Part shown: piece after piece, positions 25,967-40,107 of the stretch
Numbering within the stretch: position 1 is the stretch's first letter
Layout: the number at the start of each line of letters is the position of its first letter
NCBI GenBank assembly: GCA_013399115.1
Contig: VXAA01002999.1
Span: forward strand, 124,001-188,000
Length of the DNA stretch: 64,000 nucleotides
Direction of reading: 5' to 3'
Source: Anseranas semipalmata
Lineage: Eukaryota > Chordata > Aves > Anseriformes > Anseranatidae
Notes under the pieces: model-generated
Database searches by the model: none
The model's input: the letters and a program-made list of their open reading frames with translations, nothing else
What the model was told of the DNA's origin: nothing
Position numbers and translations under genes: made by a program

Positions 25967-28900
25967 GACTCAGAGTATTTATTTCTGAGTAATAAAAGTA
26001 TATGGTAGAGTGGCCAAATTAGAACACTAAATTATTATTTACAGGGAAAGCAGATGTATAAAGTTACTGATACCTTTAGATCCCTTTCAAAAATATATTT
26101 TTTTTTAGTTTACCTGCTGTCAATCCACAGCCATAATTTTATTTTGGGTAACTTCAGATCGTTCCATCTGCAACATCTATTATTCCCACTAGCATTACTA
26201 AACAAGATCCATAAAATTTTAATTACTTCCCTTGAAACAGAGATGGAAACCACTGTAAGAAAGATAATTTCAATGTATTATTTATATACAACAAAAAGAA
26301 TTTGCAACATATCACCTCTTCCTGATTCCAGACCTCTGTATGAATGACTTTCCAGCTCCTGCAACGCATTCGTCCCTCAGGAGATGATTCTTGGCCTAGA
26401 AATTGTTTAACTTAAGTACTGTAGTATTACCTGGAGACTAAGTGATTTCCATAAATGGTCTGCAGTTCATTCCAAACATGATATAATTGAGCTCAGACTT
26501 TCTAACCCACTGGAGAAAGCTCATCTTGTTTCTCAGACATCTGAGAAAGAAGAGATGTGAGAATTACAGGAAGATTTCTGCAAGTTACTTCCGAGTGAGC
26601 ACCAAACACTATTGGAACGTAGCTTGACTGTAATTCATTTTCTTATACAAAGAAATAGCGATATAATTCCCAGACAGATATTAGGAAGTCATTGCTAATT
26701 ACATACAATAAATCAGTGATGCAGCCTTGCTAATATATTAATAGAAGGAGACACATTGCAAATACTGGGCTGATGTGCTACTGACAGGAAATGTATTACT
26801 TTTGTGTGTAACATATAATAACGTAAGCTTAATTTTCAAAGTGACTCTTGCTTTTGATGCTAATAGACGATTTTAAACAGTGAAATTTGTTTGCAGGTAA
26901 TTCAAAAACAAAAAGAGGTCAAATTATTAAACTAATGGCAGCAACTATAAATGGCATTTTCAAAGAAGAAACACAAATGTGCACACATGGAAGCTGTATT
27001 TGTAGAAACTGTCACAAAGATCATTTTCCCCTTTAAATCTCATCAGAATATTAGAATACTGTTACTAAATTGTGAATGGACTTTAAATCTAAGTAGATAG
27101 CTGGAAAACCTAAGAAGAAATTATTCTCCCTTTTTTATATCTTAGCACCTTAAACAAACCTTGAGTTGTCTGTTAGGCAATTCCACATGGAATTTTGTCT
27201 TTGCTGTCACTGTTTTACCATTAATGTGTCTTGTTGTAAAGTACTAGAGACTTCAGAGACTTAGGCCAATATAAAAATCTCTGCAGTATGAAGTAATTTT
27301 ATGTCACTACTCTGGATATTTCAGAATTGGCTGCAAATAAGAGCCTAAGGGTGATTTAATGTGTCCTCGACCCATCACGGCCATGGTTAAACAAAATAAA
27401 CACATCAGTCTTTAGCAGTTATTTATAACTGGAAGAAAACCAATAAACAGCCATGATAAACACACTTCTGGAAAATATTCTGAAGGGAAATAACTAAGAG
27501 TATCTGAAAATGTCTTTCTTTACATGTTGCTGTGTTCCATTTCTCAGTAAAATAAAATCCCAGTGAATATCCACAGGAGGAGTTATTAGAACTAAAATCA
27601 CTGCTTCCAAATAAGTTCCCAAGGTACCACTGCTGAAGTGGAAATTTCGGAATTCAGATCTGATTACACACAAGCAACTGGTACTGCTACTGCATTTTAA
27701 AAATAGAATAACAGGTCTTCAATGCTCTCACAAAAGCCTCACTACTTTAAGATGGAAAAACATAAATACCTGTAATTCATTTGTGATAATTTGGCTCCTG
27801 CAGTGGTAACTCCATCAGTGACCCAAGCTCTATAGCACTGATACCATTCCCTTTTAAATCTGCTCAAAGGGATGTTCGATATCTTGCTGTCCAAACCCAA
27901 CTCCCTCAGCAGCCAATGGTTCTTTACCCCCATAGTGGGGACTTCCTCTACAGTCTAGATCGAGGACGTGCTGTCAATGGGACGTGTAACTCTGGCATGC
28001 AGATACTCGAGAAGGTTGGCCTTGCTCTTGCATCAACAAGCCATTTGTTCACAATGAGGCCAAACTTAAAACACCTGTTTACATAACTGCAAGGAGAAAT
28101 TAATTCAGAAGTCATCCTAACGCAGGACTGGGTGGCAGCTTGATAAACTGGGTTGATGTCAGTGTCTTTCATATGCTTTTCACTGACCTGTCTTTGCAGT
28201 GAAAGGAGGAAAAGACTGGCATAAGGGAAAATGGTTTATGTATGCCTTCAACCACCACGGTAGAAACCGGTTGAAAAGTGATATAAACTCACAACAGCCT
28301 AGGAGATACAACTCCAATTATCTTTTTAGAATAGAGAACTGGAAACATCAGTGTAGAGGCTTGTGGTTTCCCTTCTTCTCCTGCATGTCACTGTTACCTT
28401 TAACTTAGAGATCAGGACAACGTTATTCTTCTTCATATAGCCTTTGCAGACTATGTTTTAATACTGACTAGTATTAAATTCTAGAAGAACTCTACTTTGT
28501 GGAAAACAGTAGACAAAATTCTCTTTTGAGTGGTACTCAAATGTTTAGAATTGCCGAGACTTACACTGAGAAAGTCATGACGAGCTGAAAAATCTGATTA
28601 TTCCCAGGCATGAAAAATAAGACACTGGAAACAAATTTTCCCAAATGCTATCTGTAGTTTTGTTGTAATCTGGCTGTATGGGATATTTGGAAACAAGTAC
28701 TGCTTTTCCTGTGTTAGCTTTAAGATTGCCATACTCAATATGGAAATTCAACATGGAGGTCTTATTTTTGTTTTAATGATGCAGATTGTAATTATTGGAT
28801 ACCATGCCTATGGCAACACAATGTTTAAAGTTCAACTTCCATCTCTTTTGTTATCTGCACTGTGCAGCCTCAAATCATAAGTATATACTTTATTTAACAA

Positions 28901-29260
28901 ATTTACACAATAAACATATTCCTTACATAATACCAGCTTTGCTGTTTCCTCTCTGGTTCCCTTTCTTAACTATGTAATACTTTCTGGGGCAGAAGATGCC
29001 CGTTATTTTCATCAGTGAGAGATAAGAGATGCCAGTATAGAATTGAACTTTTGCTATACTTAATCATAGTCCTCATATCACTTAAAAAAGCAGCTGGGGA
29101 TTTCTTTCAGTAAAGATGTCGACTGGGATTGAAACAGAAACATGGTTTAGGCACATAAGCTTAGCTGACTTTCAAAAAGAGATGAGCATTTAGGCTCTTC
29201 TGATAATACCACCCTTAGTAGCTCAGGTTTATGTATACAATGTGTAGCTTTGTTAAGGAA
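25967..29260. other. Non-coding DNA, no gene seen
   Basis: No gene is supported. 26640-26960 is dense in homeodomain-like TAATTA/ATTA cores and could be an old constrained element, but conservation cannot be measured here. Confidence 0.5.
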
Positions 29261-29319
29261 AAAATAAAATAAAATAAAATAAAATAAAATAAAATAAAAT
29301 AAAATAAAATAAAATAAAA
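29261..29319. repeat. (AAAAT)n microsatellite
   Basis: About twelve near-perfect copies of the pentamer AAAAT in tandem, ending in AAAAG. Confidence 0.98.
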
Positions 29320-32300
29320 GCAATATATAAAAATAGCTCTTATTCCTGTCCCTTATGAGAAAGTTTGAAAATGTGTAGATACATTCTTATAAAATATTTC
29401 TAAATTTAAGAATTCTCAGAACCTGAATTCTATATATGCTGTTATCTTTGTACTCTTTTTTTTCTTTTTTTTTTTTCAGTATCAGGATGAACTGCTGAAG
29501 GAACTTGTGATTTAACTGCAATTACATTTCATCTGAACTCCTAATGTGAGTTATGTACCAACCTTTATAACTTTTTCTCTTCCTTTTTTTAGCTAATATT
29601 TTTATTTGATCTTTCTTCTCAGGGCCCCATTGTATCTGTTCTTCCTTTCTCATAGTTCAAGTCATACAAGGTCACGAAAATTACTCCCATTTTGAATGAG
29701 ACACTGAAGACAGGTAACACCCAGTGCAATGGATCCCTGACAAGAAGGGGGATATTTCCATCTAGATTAGCAGAGACTGAGCTTTGTGATTCCCATTAGG
29801 GTTACCAGGGGTTGTGTAGCTCACTCCTGGTGTATCACAACAAACGCTTGCCTCCTTAGCTAATACATTCCCATCTTTTAGTTTTCATAGAGGAAAAACT
29901 ATTTTCAGAGAATAAAAAAAAAAAGATCATGATTTAGAAGCAAAATTCAGAGTTGGTCCATGTTTCTTCAATAACTTTCACAAGTGTTAAAGCAGCACAT
30001 TTCAACACTTTCCACTTCATCTGCAAAAGTACTCAAGTTAGTCATAGTTCTATGAGAGCCATTAAAAATCTGTCAGAGAAGTGCTGGTAATGGCAGAAAC
30101 ATTTTTCAGAAGCTGTCAATTTCCCCAAATATCCATCAGTGCTACCAGGCACAACAAGGGGTTCCTCATTTAGAATGTGTCAATTCTTATTATTAATGTC
30201 ACGATGAAAACACCTGCTAAGTGTATGTTTCTGGCAAAGTGAGACTCAGTCACAGAAATGAGAGGGTGAATGCCACTCAGATTAGTGAGCAAAGAGAAGC
30301 TGAAGACTTTTTTTCCCCTTAAGGACAAACACTATCTCAACCAGGATCTGGTAGAGGTAAATTACTGAAATGCAGTAAGGTATAATTGACAAAAGATAAT
30401 GTGGATCTAATTTATTAGACGAAGATAATCATAACTGCTTTTAAAATTATGTGTTTGGAGAGATTAGGCTCTTGGTCATTGATTTTGTTTGCAAGCTCCA
30501 GGCATAATGTGTATCAGGAGCACTATCCAGCTCGTGTTATGCTACGGGTGTTGGTTCTTGTCAAAAATACAACTGCAGCTCCTACGGGCGTACCAAATCT
30601 TGGTTTAAGCTAGTCAACCTGGCTACTGATTCCAGGAGCACTACAGCAGCATGGAGCCCAGGTCCGCCAAGTTGCCCCCATAATCATCACAGACACGCAC
30701 ACATTTCTAGAAAGCTCCTTCAGCCTATACTGAATCCTAGGACGTTGTGCTTGGCCGCTGCTGCCAGGCCCAGAGAGCACGCTCTGCTTCTGATAACACA
30801 GAGAACAAATTTATCATCTGTCTCGCTGCAGTGTGTATTCTTGGATATGTACATCTACTGACAAATGAAGATGGTGACTGCTGTCATTTATACCTTTTTT
30901 TTTTTTTTTAATATATATAAACATTATAGCCATGGGATTATGTGAGCTACCAAGATGGTATCCTTTGTGAAAGGTCTTACTGGGTTGCAATGGCAGGATT
31001 TGGAAGAGAATTTCAGAATTCTGCTTTGAATTAAGACAAACCCAATTCAGTAAGAGAGGTTACTATTAAGGAAAACGTTCATTGAATTCCCTCCTTATTT
31101 CTACATCCATGACACAAGTTAAGAAATATTTTGAGACAGAGGAAAATACTGGAAACAACAGTTAATCCAGCTAGCTATGTGATGACCAACAGGACAGTTG
31201 CTCACTACAAATTAAAATTCCTTTCAAAGCAATTGCTATAACAACATCTCACCTGGTACCAGGCAGCTCTGCATTCTGATGCTGATACCACAAGGCACTT
31301 AAATACCAATTTAACATTAGGCTCAGGGCTTTAAGCACATGGTATTAACTTTAATGAGCATTCTTGTATTCATAATCGCACACCTGGATTCATTGATAGA
31401 GCAGGAATGAAGAAATAATGGGCCATATCTTCAGTTTGCGTAAATTGGTGTGACCCAATTGAAACAAACAGAGTTGCACCAATTTATACGAGCCGAGAAC
31501 CAGGTCCCAAGGGTTCAAAATCTAGCGAAGTGTAAGTCAACTTCCAGTGCAGCTATTACTGCAGTTGTGTTTCTCAGACACTATCAAAATCCTCTCTGCC
31601 TTTCCACCAAGCAGGAGTTAATGATCTTTTGGAGATACTGAGAAGGATGACCACGGTGTCTTAGCCAACCCTGGTTCTCTCAGTAAAAGATTCTGCTATC
31701 AAGGCCACGTGTGAGTTACTGCCGAGAGCACTTAGGCTGTCAGATTTCACTGCAGAGCTACTGCAGAGCTTGCAAAGTACATAACTTACTGCTTGCTCGG
31801 TGCTTTATAAGCTTTTGTACATGACACTTCAAATAGAAAACAGAAAAATCTGCTTTTAAATAGACTTAATTTAGATTATATTTAAATCTCATCTTTCTCT
31901 TGTTCTTGTTAGCAAATTCAACAGTCTCTCCAATGGGATCAATGTCATTCTCCATCCATCTTGCACACTGGCCTATAGTTCTGGAAGAAAAGTAGGATTT
32001 TGAAGTTTTGCAGACTTAGATGTTAGAAAAACTCTTTTTCAAGCATCTTTTTGGGGTGGAAAAAAAAGCAAACTATTTTTGGACCACACAATAGGACAAA
32101 ACAGAAGTTTACAAAAATGCCTACAAAGAACAAGAATGATTGTGTCTAAACAAAATGTAATTATAATTTATTAAAAGAGGGCAGTTTTAAAATATCCTGT
32201 TATTACTGTATGTTTTTTTTCAGGCATTCGCTCAAATAAAGATTCTAAACCTTGCTTGCCCTAACATTAAAATTTGATTGAATTTGATTAAAAATTTGAT

Positions 32301-34101
32301 TAATCTATTTCCCTATGAAGAATTGTGCAGTATCCCTGCTCCAGAATAGGAGCTGCTGCTTTCCCAGAAACGCTGTTCCCTCTGCGGGAGGTAAATGCTC
32401 CTAGCTGCCCTGCATTCCGATTCAATCATCACCTCGGGCATGGCAGACACATATTTCATTGCAGAGGGTGATTTAAAGTTAGGTGTGTGCCTTCCTCTGC
32501 TCACCGGTGTGGAGAACCTGTATCCATAACACGGACATCGAATAAAATGTCTGAAGTCAAACAGTGCAACTCTACCATCGTAAGCTATTTACTTGACTTC
32601 AAACTATCTATTACACATTGAGTTAATGAGGTACGTATGTTGCTATAGCAAGGGGGTAAGCTCAGAGCTTTAGTGACAGAAATTACTCTTGGAAATCATC
32701 CATGGTCCTCACAGAAACAGAGACAAGTAGATCGCATCCCGTTAGAAGGGAGAGGTTAGGACACCTGGTAGATCGCTGTTATGTGATCACAGTGCCTGCT
32801 GCTTCCAGACAAGTGCGGGAAACTTTCCATGCGTTCAGCAACAAAATGCTCTCTTCAAAAATAAGATTTTCTTACAATTTCAAATTTCATAGATGAATTA
32901 CCTCATATGCCTTCCTATTAATTCTGCTTTTAATTCTTAATTGATCCTTTAATTAATTCTTCCTTTTAATTCTCAGGCTCTTTTATATCAACCAACCAAC
33001 CAGATAACCAAAGGGCCATCACAACGCCTCCTGTGGTACCACCTGTTAGATTTTTAACAAACAATCAACAATAACGAAGAGCAAAGCACTATTCTGTTTT
33101 CTACTTTCATGGCCTCTGTATTAGACCCAACCTGAACAAGCACACACACAGACAAAAACAAAAGAAACCAAAAGCAGAAAAACAGGGAAGTTCTTAATGC
33201 AGGCTATGGACATGAAAGTAACACTGAATTCATTCCCTCACTCTAAGGCAGTAATCTATTCAGATTTTAGTTTTTCTTCCTCTCCTCTCTACTACTTTTT
33301 TATATTACTTCTTTAGGCAATAGGACAAAGAAACTGAAGCACTTTTGTTTCCTTTTTTTTTTTTTTTTAGTGAAAAACTGGTGATTTTTCATTAAAAGTC
33401 ACATTTAATAGAAAATAATAAATAGAAAATCCTTTTTTACAGAAAGGTTTTAAGGATAAACAACGCAAACTAAAATATCTGAGCAGCTCTACATATTTTG
33501 CTACTTTAAGACTTTTCCTCTCGATCTCACTTTGGTGCTTAGTGTCAGCCCGTGTTTTGCAGCCCACCTGACAGCAGATCGGACCCCTCCAGGGTGAGGA
33601 TTGTCTTTTTCTCTTCTCTGCACGTTGCCTACCACCATTTAGTTGCTTGACAAACAACCAACAGTAATAATGAGATGTTATTATTTTCTATTATCTGATC
33701 TAAAAGTCTCTTCATAGTATTACCACAATAATGTAGATGGAAGGGAGAACACAGACAGCCTGTTTTAATGACTGAACACATTTTTGCCTGCGTGATTTGC
33801 AGTCTGCTTTTGGTGTTTGATTGTTTATAAATCTCTGCTGTTCTTGACCATCATATCAGTATTTCTTGCCTAATTAGCCTCTGAACCCCATTCCCACAAG
33901 ACAAAATTAAGAAACTCACAACCACTGCACTAACCACCGCTGCATCCAATGCACATATGGGTTCTATTGTATGAGTCACTACCCTAATGATAGCTAAGCG
34001 TATTACTGCCCAGAAAATTAACTCACACACTGTGAATAAAATAAAATAAATTTGTTTTGCTACAAGGTTGTTTTCCACCTGTTCTAATGTGACCTGTTCC
34101 T
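29320..34101. other. Non-coding DNA, no gene seen
   Basis: No gene is supported. 30480-30830 is richer in G+C than its surroundings and reads like an old dispersed element, but I could not assign it. 32270-32305 repeats TTTGATTAA-like units. 32915-32977 repeats TTTTAATTCT units. Confidence 0.5.
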
Positions 34102-34302
34102 GAAAAAAGGGAAAGGGAAAGGGAAAGGGAAAGGGAAAGGGAAAGGGAAAGGGAAAGGGAAAGGGAAAGGGAATGAAAANNNNNNNNNNNNNNNNNNNNN
34201 NNNNNNNNNNNNNNNNNNNNNNNNNNNGGAAAGGGAAAGGGAAAGGGAAAGGGAAAGGGAAAGGGAAAGGGAAAGGGAAAGGGAAAGGGAAAGGGAAAGG
34301 GA
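34102..34302. repeat. (GGGAAA)n array with 48-base assembly gap
   Basis: Near-perfect hexamer repeats occupy both sides of unknown bases at 34180-34227. GGGAAAGGGAAAGGGAAAGGG is a direct match to the G3N3 pattern of intramolecular G-quadruplexes, and the strand is pure purine over long stretches. The left array ends in GGGAATGAAAA and the right array ends in the similar GGGACTGAAAAT. Confidence 0.97.
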
Positions 34303-35178
34303 CTGAAAATCTGCATAATTTGAAAGTGTTTAATGTAAATTAGATAGATCAGCCTAATTTTATTTCAGTACTTTTTAATTGCATTTATAATTAGTAGAAT
34401 ACATTAATGTGCTACAGAGAAGGTCAGGAGTTCTGGTGAAAGAATCTAATTAAAATGCTCTACTGCATTTATGTCACACATGCACTAGTAACCTTGAGGC
34501 CTTCCTGTAGCAGCAATGGAGTTTTTTATACTTCTGTTATTTATAAATTTTGTCTTCAAAACAAAAGGCATGTTTGTATGAGAGTAGTACACATAATGTA
34601 AGCGTTCCGATATGTCACCCTATGTGTACAACACGCTGATTATGATGGTTTGGCCCATTTCATAGTATACTTTTCCACGACAAACAAATAAACAAAAACA
34701 GGTTCATTCTCCTTATAATGAGGACTCTTAGATGCCCATGTGCTGCCCAGTCCTTTCCTCTTCGCCATTCTGAATCAAGCTGTGCAACATAAAAATTGAC
34801 AGACAAAGAGCTGAAGTTGGTACCAGCCAGAAATGTGAGTAAACGTGGTGTCAGGTATTTGTCCTGCCACTTGAATCTGCTAGATGCATGTATTTAAAAA
34901 AGTAAAAAGAAATTTAAAGAGAAGCTTACAGCAATAATCAGCCAGCAATAATTAGTGGTGCTAATTTTCCTACTTAGAACTCATATTGTGATTTTATTAC
35001 ATTTAAATTACACATGCTCAGGTGTTCATACGCTTTCCTTTCATCACCCTCTTAGGTGGTAAAACATCATTAACATTCTTCTGGCACTGGAATGATTGCT
35101 CAGTGGGGCTAGAGATCTCTGCCTCACTGAGTTTTATACATACTTCTGCTACAAACCTGAGCAAAGCCTTAGGGAAAG

Positions 35179-35204
35179 AACAACAACAACAACAACAACA
35201 ACAA
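35179..35204. repeat. (AAC)n microsatellite
   Basis: About eight copies of the trinucleotide CAA in tandem within unique sequence. Confidence 0.95.
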
Positions 35205-35696
35205 AAGGATGGCACACTTTATTGTGTGTCCTCCCAGCTTTTGGCTGTGTACCAGTAACATAACTCTCAAGTTTTGGAATAATCACTGGAATTACAAATT
35301 CCTGAAATATCAGCTCTGTCTGCAACAGAAGAAAAGATACCTCAGCCTTCAAGAGGAAGGAGAACCATGAGAGGAATGATCTTTCCTCCTCAGGATGATA
35401 TACTGAAGCTTTCAAAGATTTGTTGCTCCTCACCAGCTGTACAGGCTGGGCAGTGTCTGTGCTCCCTGTTTACTGGCCTGAACATCATAGGAGAGAAAAC
35501 AAGCTATGAGGTATGTAGCATAAGTACACTAAAAGAAGTCCTAGGAGATTACTGGTAGCAAAGCTTGCTACCCCAAACCGTGAAAAACATCCACTTCATT
35601 AACTTCACCCCAGGACCAGTCTTCCTTTCCCATTAGAACTGTGGCAGTAGATACAAAGAGTTGCTTCCATCACTGCGTGATGGTTGAAGATCCTCG

Positions 35697-35722
35697 AAGA
35701 TGCATGAAGATCCATGCATCTT
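35697..35722. repeat. Short perfect inverted repeat
   Basis: Ten-base arms AAGATGCATG (35697-35706) and CATGCATCTT (35713-35722) flank the spacer AAGATC. No transcription-terminator or microRNA context is apparent. Confidence 0.85.
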
Positions 35723-38700
35723 AAAGAAATTCTCCCCTATTCCACTTTAAACTTTAGTTCACCAGAGAATTAGATATCTGTTGAAAGCAATTAGCACCAT
35801 GGAGGACCTGTGTCTAGTAGGCAGGTGGAAATTGTTGCTAATGGCTCATTTTTCCCAGGACAAATACTTCTGGCTGCTACTGCATCTCAAAAATAGTTAG
35901 TTACGTCTCAGAATAGTTAATATGGGAATGGAGTTGAAGCTGGAGCCAATGACCAATATACAAATACACTGGAAATCAAATGTATTTGGACAATAGGAAA
36001 AAGAAAATTTTTCTCAGCACTGTAAAAGTTATTTGTAAGTGCTTGTATCGTCTAAAATGACAGAGGAAATTTTTTCCAAAAATGCATGTTCATTTGACCA
36101 TGCATAATGAAGCACAGACTGTACTGAGAACACCATTAATCCTTATTCTTGTCCCTAGACCACAAAACAACAATTAACCAATGCCATTTCTAAAATTATT
36201 TATAAAGTGCAGTATATAAATTTAGCCTTGCATACATTTGTGAACGACACACAAATTATCAGGTTTTCAAATCTAGGTCATCTTGTTTTCCGGTATTCGG
36301 AATTATTGTACCTTGCAAGTAAGTACTATATGGCACTAAGTGTTGATCATGCTTGCGATTCCAAGACAGAAGAAATAGTTTAAAAGTAATTGAACTTCAG
36401 TGATAAAATCTTAAACTGCTGAACAGTACTCCCAGGTGAACTAATCCCAATTGCATACATTTATTTATCCTAGTAAGGATTCCTAAGGTAGTTTCTCTGA
36501 AAGTGAAATCTAACCTCAAGCAAACATCAAAACCAACCACAAGCTCTATGAAGGCTAATTTTCATTAGAACTAAAAATCTGAACATAAGGCAGACACAGA
36601 TTATTCTCTCATGAAGCCTTAATGGTGCTAAAAACCATCAACAATGTCTTGAAATTTTGCAAGGATCTATCTTCAAGGGAATCTATCTCAGAAAGTCTGA
36701 TATATTTAGGGAAAAATACAATTAGCTTCTCTAATCTGAACGAAGCTGATTGCTTTCGAAAGATGCTACATAAATAAAAGAAGAAATAAAATTCACTCTA
36801 ATAGTGAAGGTACAGAGGCTTGCAGAACAGAGAAGGAAGCAAAAATCCTGAATGAGGCAAACATAAAACCCCAAACCTTGACTTCACGGTCCATAAAATT
36901 CATAGAGGGATTAATATGAAAAATAAAATATAGCAGATGTATAATATTAGTCTTTTTTTCCTAATGATTCAGACTCGTACCATTAGCACTATTGTCTCAG
37001 TTTGAATCTAGGTGTCAATTTCTCATTACACATGCAGACACTAGGTCAATGTAATGAATATCTGCTGGTGTAAATGCTTATTGTATCTTAGCCTAATTCT
37101 AGTAAAATTTAAATGGTCTATTAATTTTCTTCATAAATTTAGATATGGTTCCTGACTGCAATCTGTCTCTGATTAGCTAACAAAAGCGTACGAAGATCCT
37201 GCCAAGCTGCTGATTCTGAATATTTCAGGCAAATCATCATTGGCATAATAAATAAATAAAAATATATTAACTTCTTTTTAGTACAGGTTTTAAAAATGGT
37301 GCAATCCCCATGTTTAGACTACACGTCTTCTCAGTACTGTTTCATCTGGAATTGTCAAAAACAAATAATTGAACTATTGGTAGAAAGTCTCAAATGAGAA
37401 TGTACATTCTGCACTAGGACCCCAGTTCAATAGTTCACCTGGGCATATGGATAAGATAACTTTAATGATTTTTTTCAACTTTTGATCTAATGAGGCTTAA
37501 TCACTTACTCAAAAAAAAGAAAAGATTAAAAAAGATTCAATCCTGGCTAGTGGGTACATAGCAGGTACATACCGTATGGAGCACAGTGCAGTAGTCAGGC
37601 ACAAAAGAAGGTTCACTTCTGCTGACATAAGCCTTCCACTCTGTCTAGAGCCCCTCCATACACAAAAAGGAGAAAGAGGGACATTTAAAGAACAATTCAT
37701 CTGTCTTTCTTAGATATCTACCTCAAGGATAACTACACTCATGGAAAAGCTTTTTGTTGACTGTATGGAAAAAATGTAGGCAGTAAGCTCAGATGTAGAT
37801 GTATATAGGTGTGTGTATCCACACAGATAAATCTTTCTCAACTTATAAACCATAGCACAAAAATGATGACTGCATCCGTGCAAAAAGATTGCAAATACAG
37901 GTTGTTGTTCAGGGTTCTGTGCTATTTCCAAGTGGTGATACAGAAATGATCATAACAATATTAAAAATGTAGAAATGAGCAATGGGGTTTACCCCATCAA
38001 CAAACTTCTTCATACATTTGCAGCAGGAACATCCCAAAACTGTTAGGTAGCTAGTCCTTGCTCAAAAACCTGCAATTCATAGCAAGCAAGGCCCTGACAC
38101 TAGCCAGTGACACGCATCTAGTCTGCCTTGTCTCCATACAGGTCCAACCACTTCAGAAACAATCTGACGGCGGGCTTATGCGCCGTGCAGGACATGTTTT
38201 GGACATGGTGATGACACACCCCTTTCTCCCTTCCCAGTCCCATCAGCAGGTATGAAAGAATGGACTAGTGGACTTAGTGAATATTTCCAGAAAAATAATT
38301 GTACAGTTGACCAAAAATAGCATGCTGTTTGCCTCCAAGGAGAAAAGAAAGGTTCTCCTATGAGGGACTTCAACCTCTATCTAACTGAAAACCTCAGATT
38401 TTAAATAATTACTATTCATTTCTACCTGCAAGCAGAAACAACATGAATTTCTGCTATATGCTGGAACTAGTCAAACTAAGACCTGACGAGGAAAAAGACA
38501 TAGATGAATGAGGTGATGCAAGGAAGAGTATTTGCCACCAACGTGTTGTGGCTGCACCAAAGATTTCTTAAGATGTATCGAGCATGTTACTTAAAAGCTA
38601 GATAATTATTAATTATATTGTACAAGGCATAAGTAGATTTTGGTTTTGAATACTGCACACTATTCAGAAAGAAATGCAAACTGAAATTGGAAAACGTGTA

Positions 38701-39964
38701 AACAAAGGTATCAGAACCATCAGGGGAAGGAGGTCTTCCTTGTGAGATCGTGGTGAGTTTAGTTTGTTCAGTGAACAACAGCTCAGAGGGGTTGTGTTTG
38801 CCGAGAAGACGTACCTGACAAACATATGAGAAAAGTGCAGCTCAGAGAAGGAGGAAAGCTACCTGAACTAAATAATGCTGTGTAAAAACAGTTGGATATC
38901 AACAGTCCATGAATTTCAGCATTCTGGATTACTAATAAAAGGTTTCTGACCATCAAATGAGCAAGTCTCTGAAACCAGCTTCCAAAAGCACTAAAAGGTA
39001 GAGTTTTGTAAGTTGATAAATATGATGTTTTACTATAGGACTAGACCTGTGACCCTTCTGAATTCTATCTTTTCACTTCAGATCTGTTTCTAAGATGGTA
39101 AAACACAAATCCAAGCAAGTATAAGCCAGAGAGATAAATCTACTCATTGTACAAGGCAGGGGTAGCATCTTTTTTTTTCCAATAGTGGGCAAAAAGTCTT
39201 GTGGTACCTGTAAAGAGGCCATTACCAGATTTTCATCTTTTTTGCAAAGCATCTGGGCACCTTTAAACAAGATCAGAATCAGAATGCATTATTTCTGTGT
39301 TATATTGCAACACTGAAAAATCCCATAATTACCAATACAAAATATTCAAATTTTATCTGTATTATTCATTGTGAAAAATCTGTACTAAGCTGGAAATGAT
39401 GATCTAACCACAGATCCAAACAACTCGAGGAAGTGGATGTTTAAAGACAGATAATATTCAGCTTTCCTCAACACAATAGTATGAAAGTTCACAGGAATAT
39501 AATTGTTTCTCAGCCTTAATTACCTCTGAACAGTTTTTTGTGTTTTTTTTCCCTTTCTTCTTTTTTTTTTTCTTATATTTTAATTACAGTTGGCAACTCT
39601 ATGTTTCCTGCTGGTAGATGTAATAAAAACTGAAAGCTGATTAAATGATATGATCTATGCCACTGGGTAGCCTTATTGAATCCCAGTACAAAAGACAATA
39701 AACCAGCACAATTTTTGTAATATACAAATAATATTGCAGCTCTCTTTACAGTAAACAGTTCAGAACATTTGAACCAGATCTCAGTACCTTCCCAATCACT
39801 TATGAATATACCATCACACCACATCAGCCATCTCTTGTATCCGTCAGTTGTTCCCATCACATATGAAGATTTCTGTCCACCAGAAGTCATGTAGGCTCTC
39901 TTGTGTGGTCAGAGCTGCATACAGCACTGGGGAAGCACCAAGCCACACAGGCCATAGAAAGCCC

Positions 39965-40107
39965 CACAGAATCACAGAATTGTTCAGGTTGGAAGAGACC
40001 TCCAAGATCACCTAGTCCAACCTCTGACCTAACTCTAACAAGGCCCACACTAAACCATATCTCTAAGCTCAACATCTAAACGTCTTTTAAAGACCTCCAG
40101 GGATGGT
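39965..40107 (-). mobile_element. CR1 LINE, short 3' end fragment
   Basis: On the plus strand it starts CACAGAATCACAGAATTG and runs through GGTTGGAAGAGACCTCC, AAGATCACCTAGTCCAACC and ACCTCCAGGGATGGTG. This is the reverse complement of the CR1 3' untranslated end and the last codons of ORF2. It stops abruptly at 40107, the 5' truncation point, where an inverted 14-base copy of its own sequence begins. It is closely related in structure to the copy at 50930-51470. Confidence 0.93.

Larger units (their letters stand above)
34303..39964. other. Non-coding DNA with small repeats
   Basis: No gene is supported. It contains an (AAC)n run at 35179-35204 and a hairpin at 35697-35722 (arms AAGATGCATG and CATGCATCTT, six-base spacer). 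A 105-codon minus-strand frame (39573-39890) has no recognisable domain. Confidence 0.5.

Noticed and set aside
39573..39890. 105-codon minus-strand frame ending near ATTAAA and an A-rich run
   Set aside because: It resembles the retrocopy layout at 25.6 kb, but the A tract is interrupted by G, the signal overlaps the last codons, and no protein family is recognisable.
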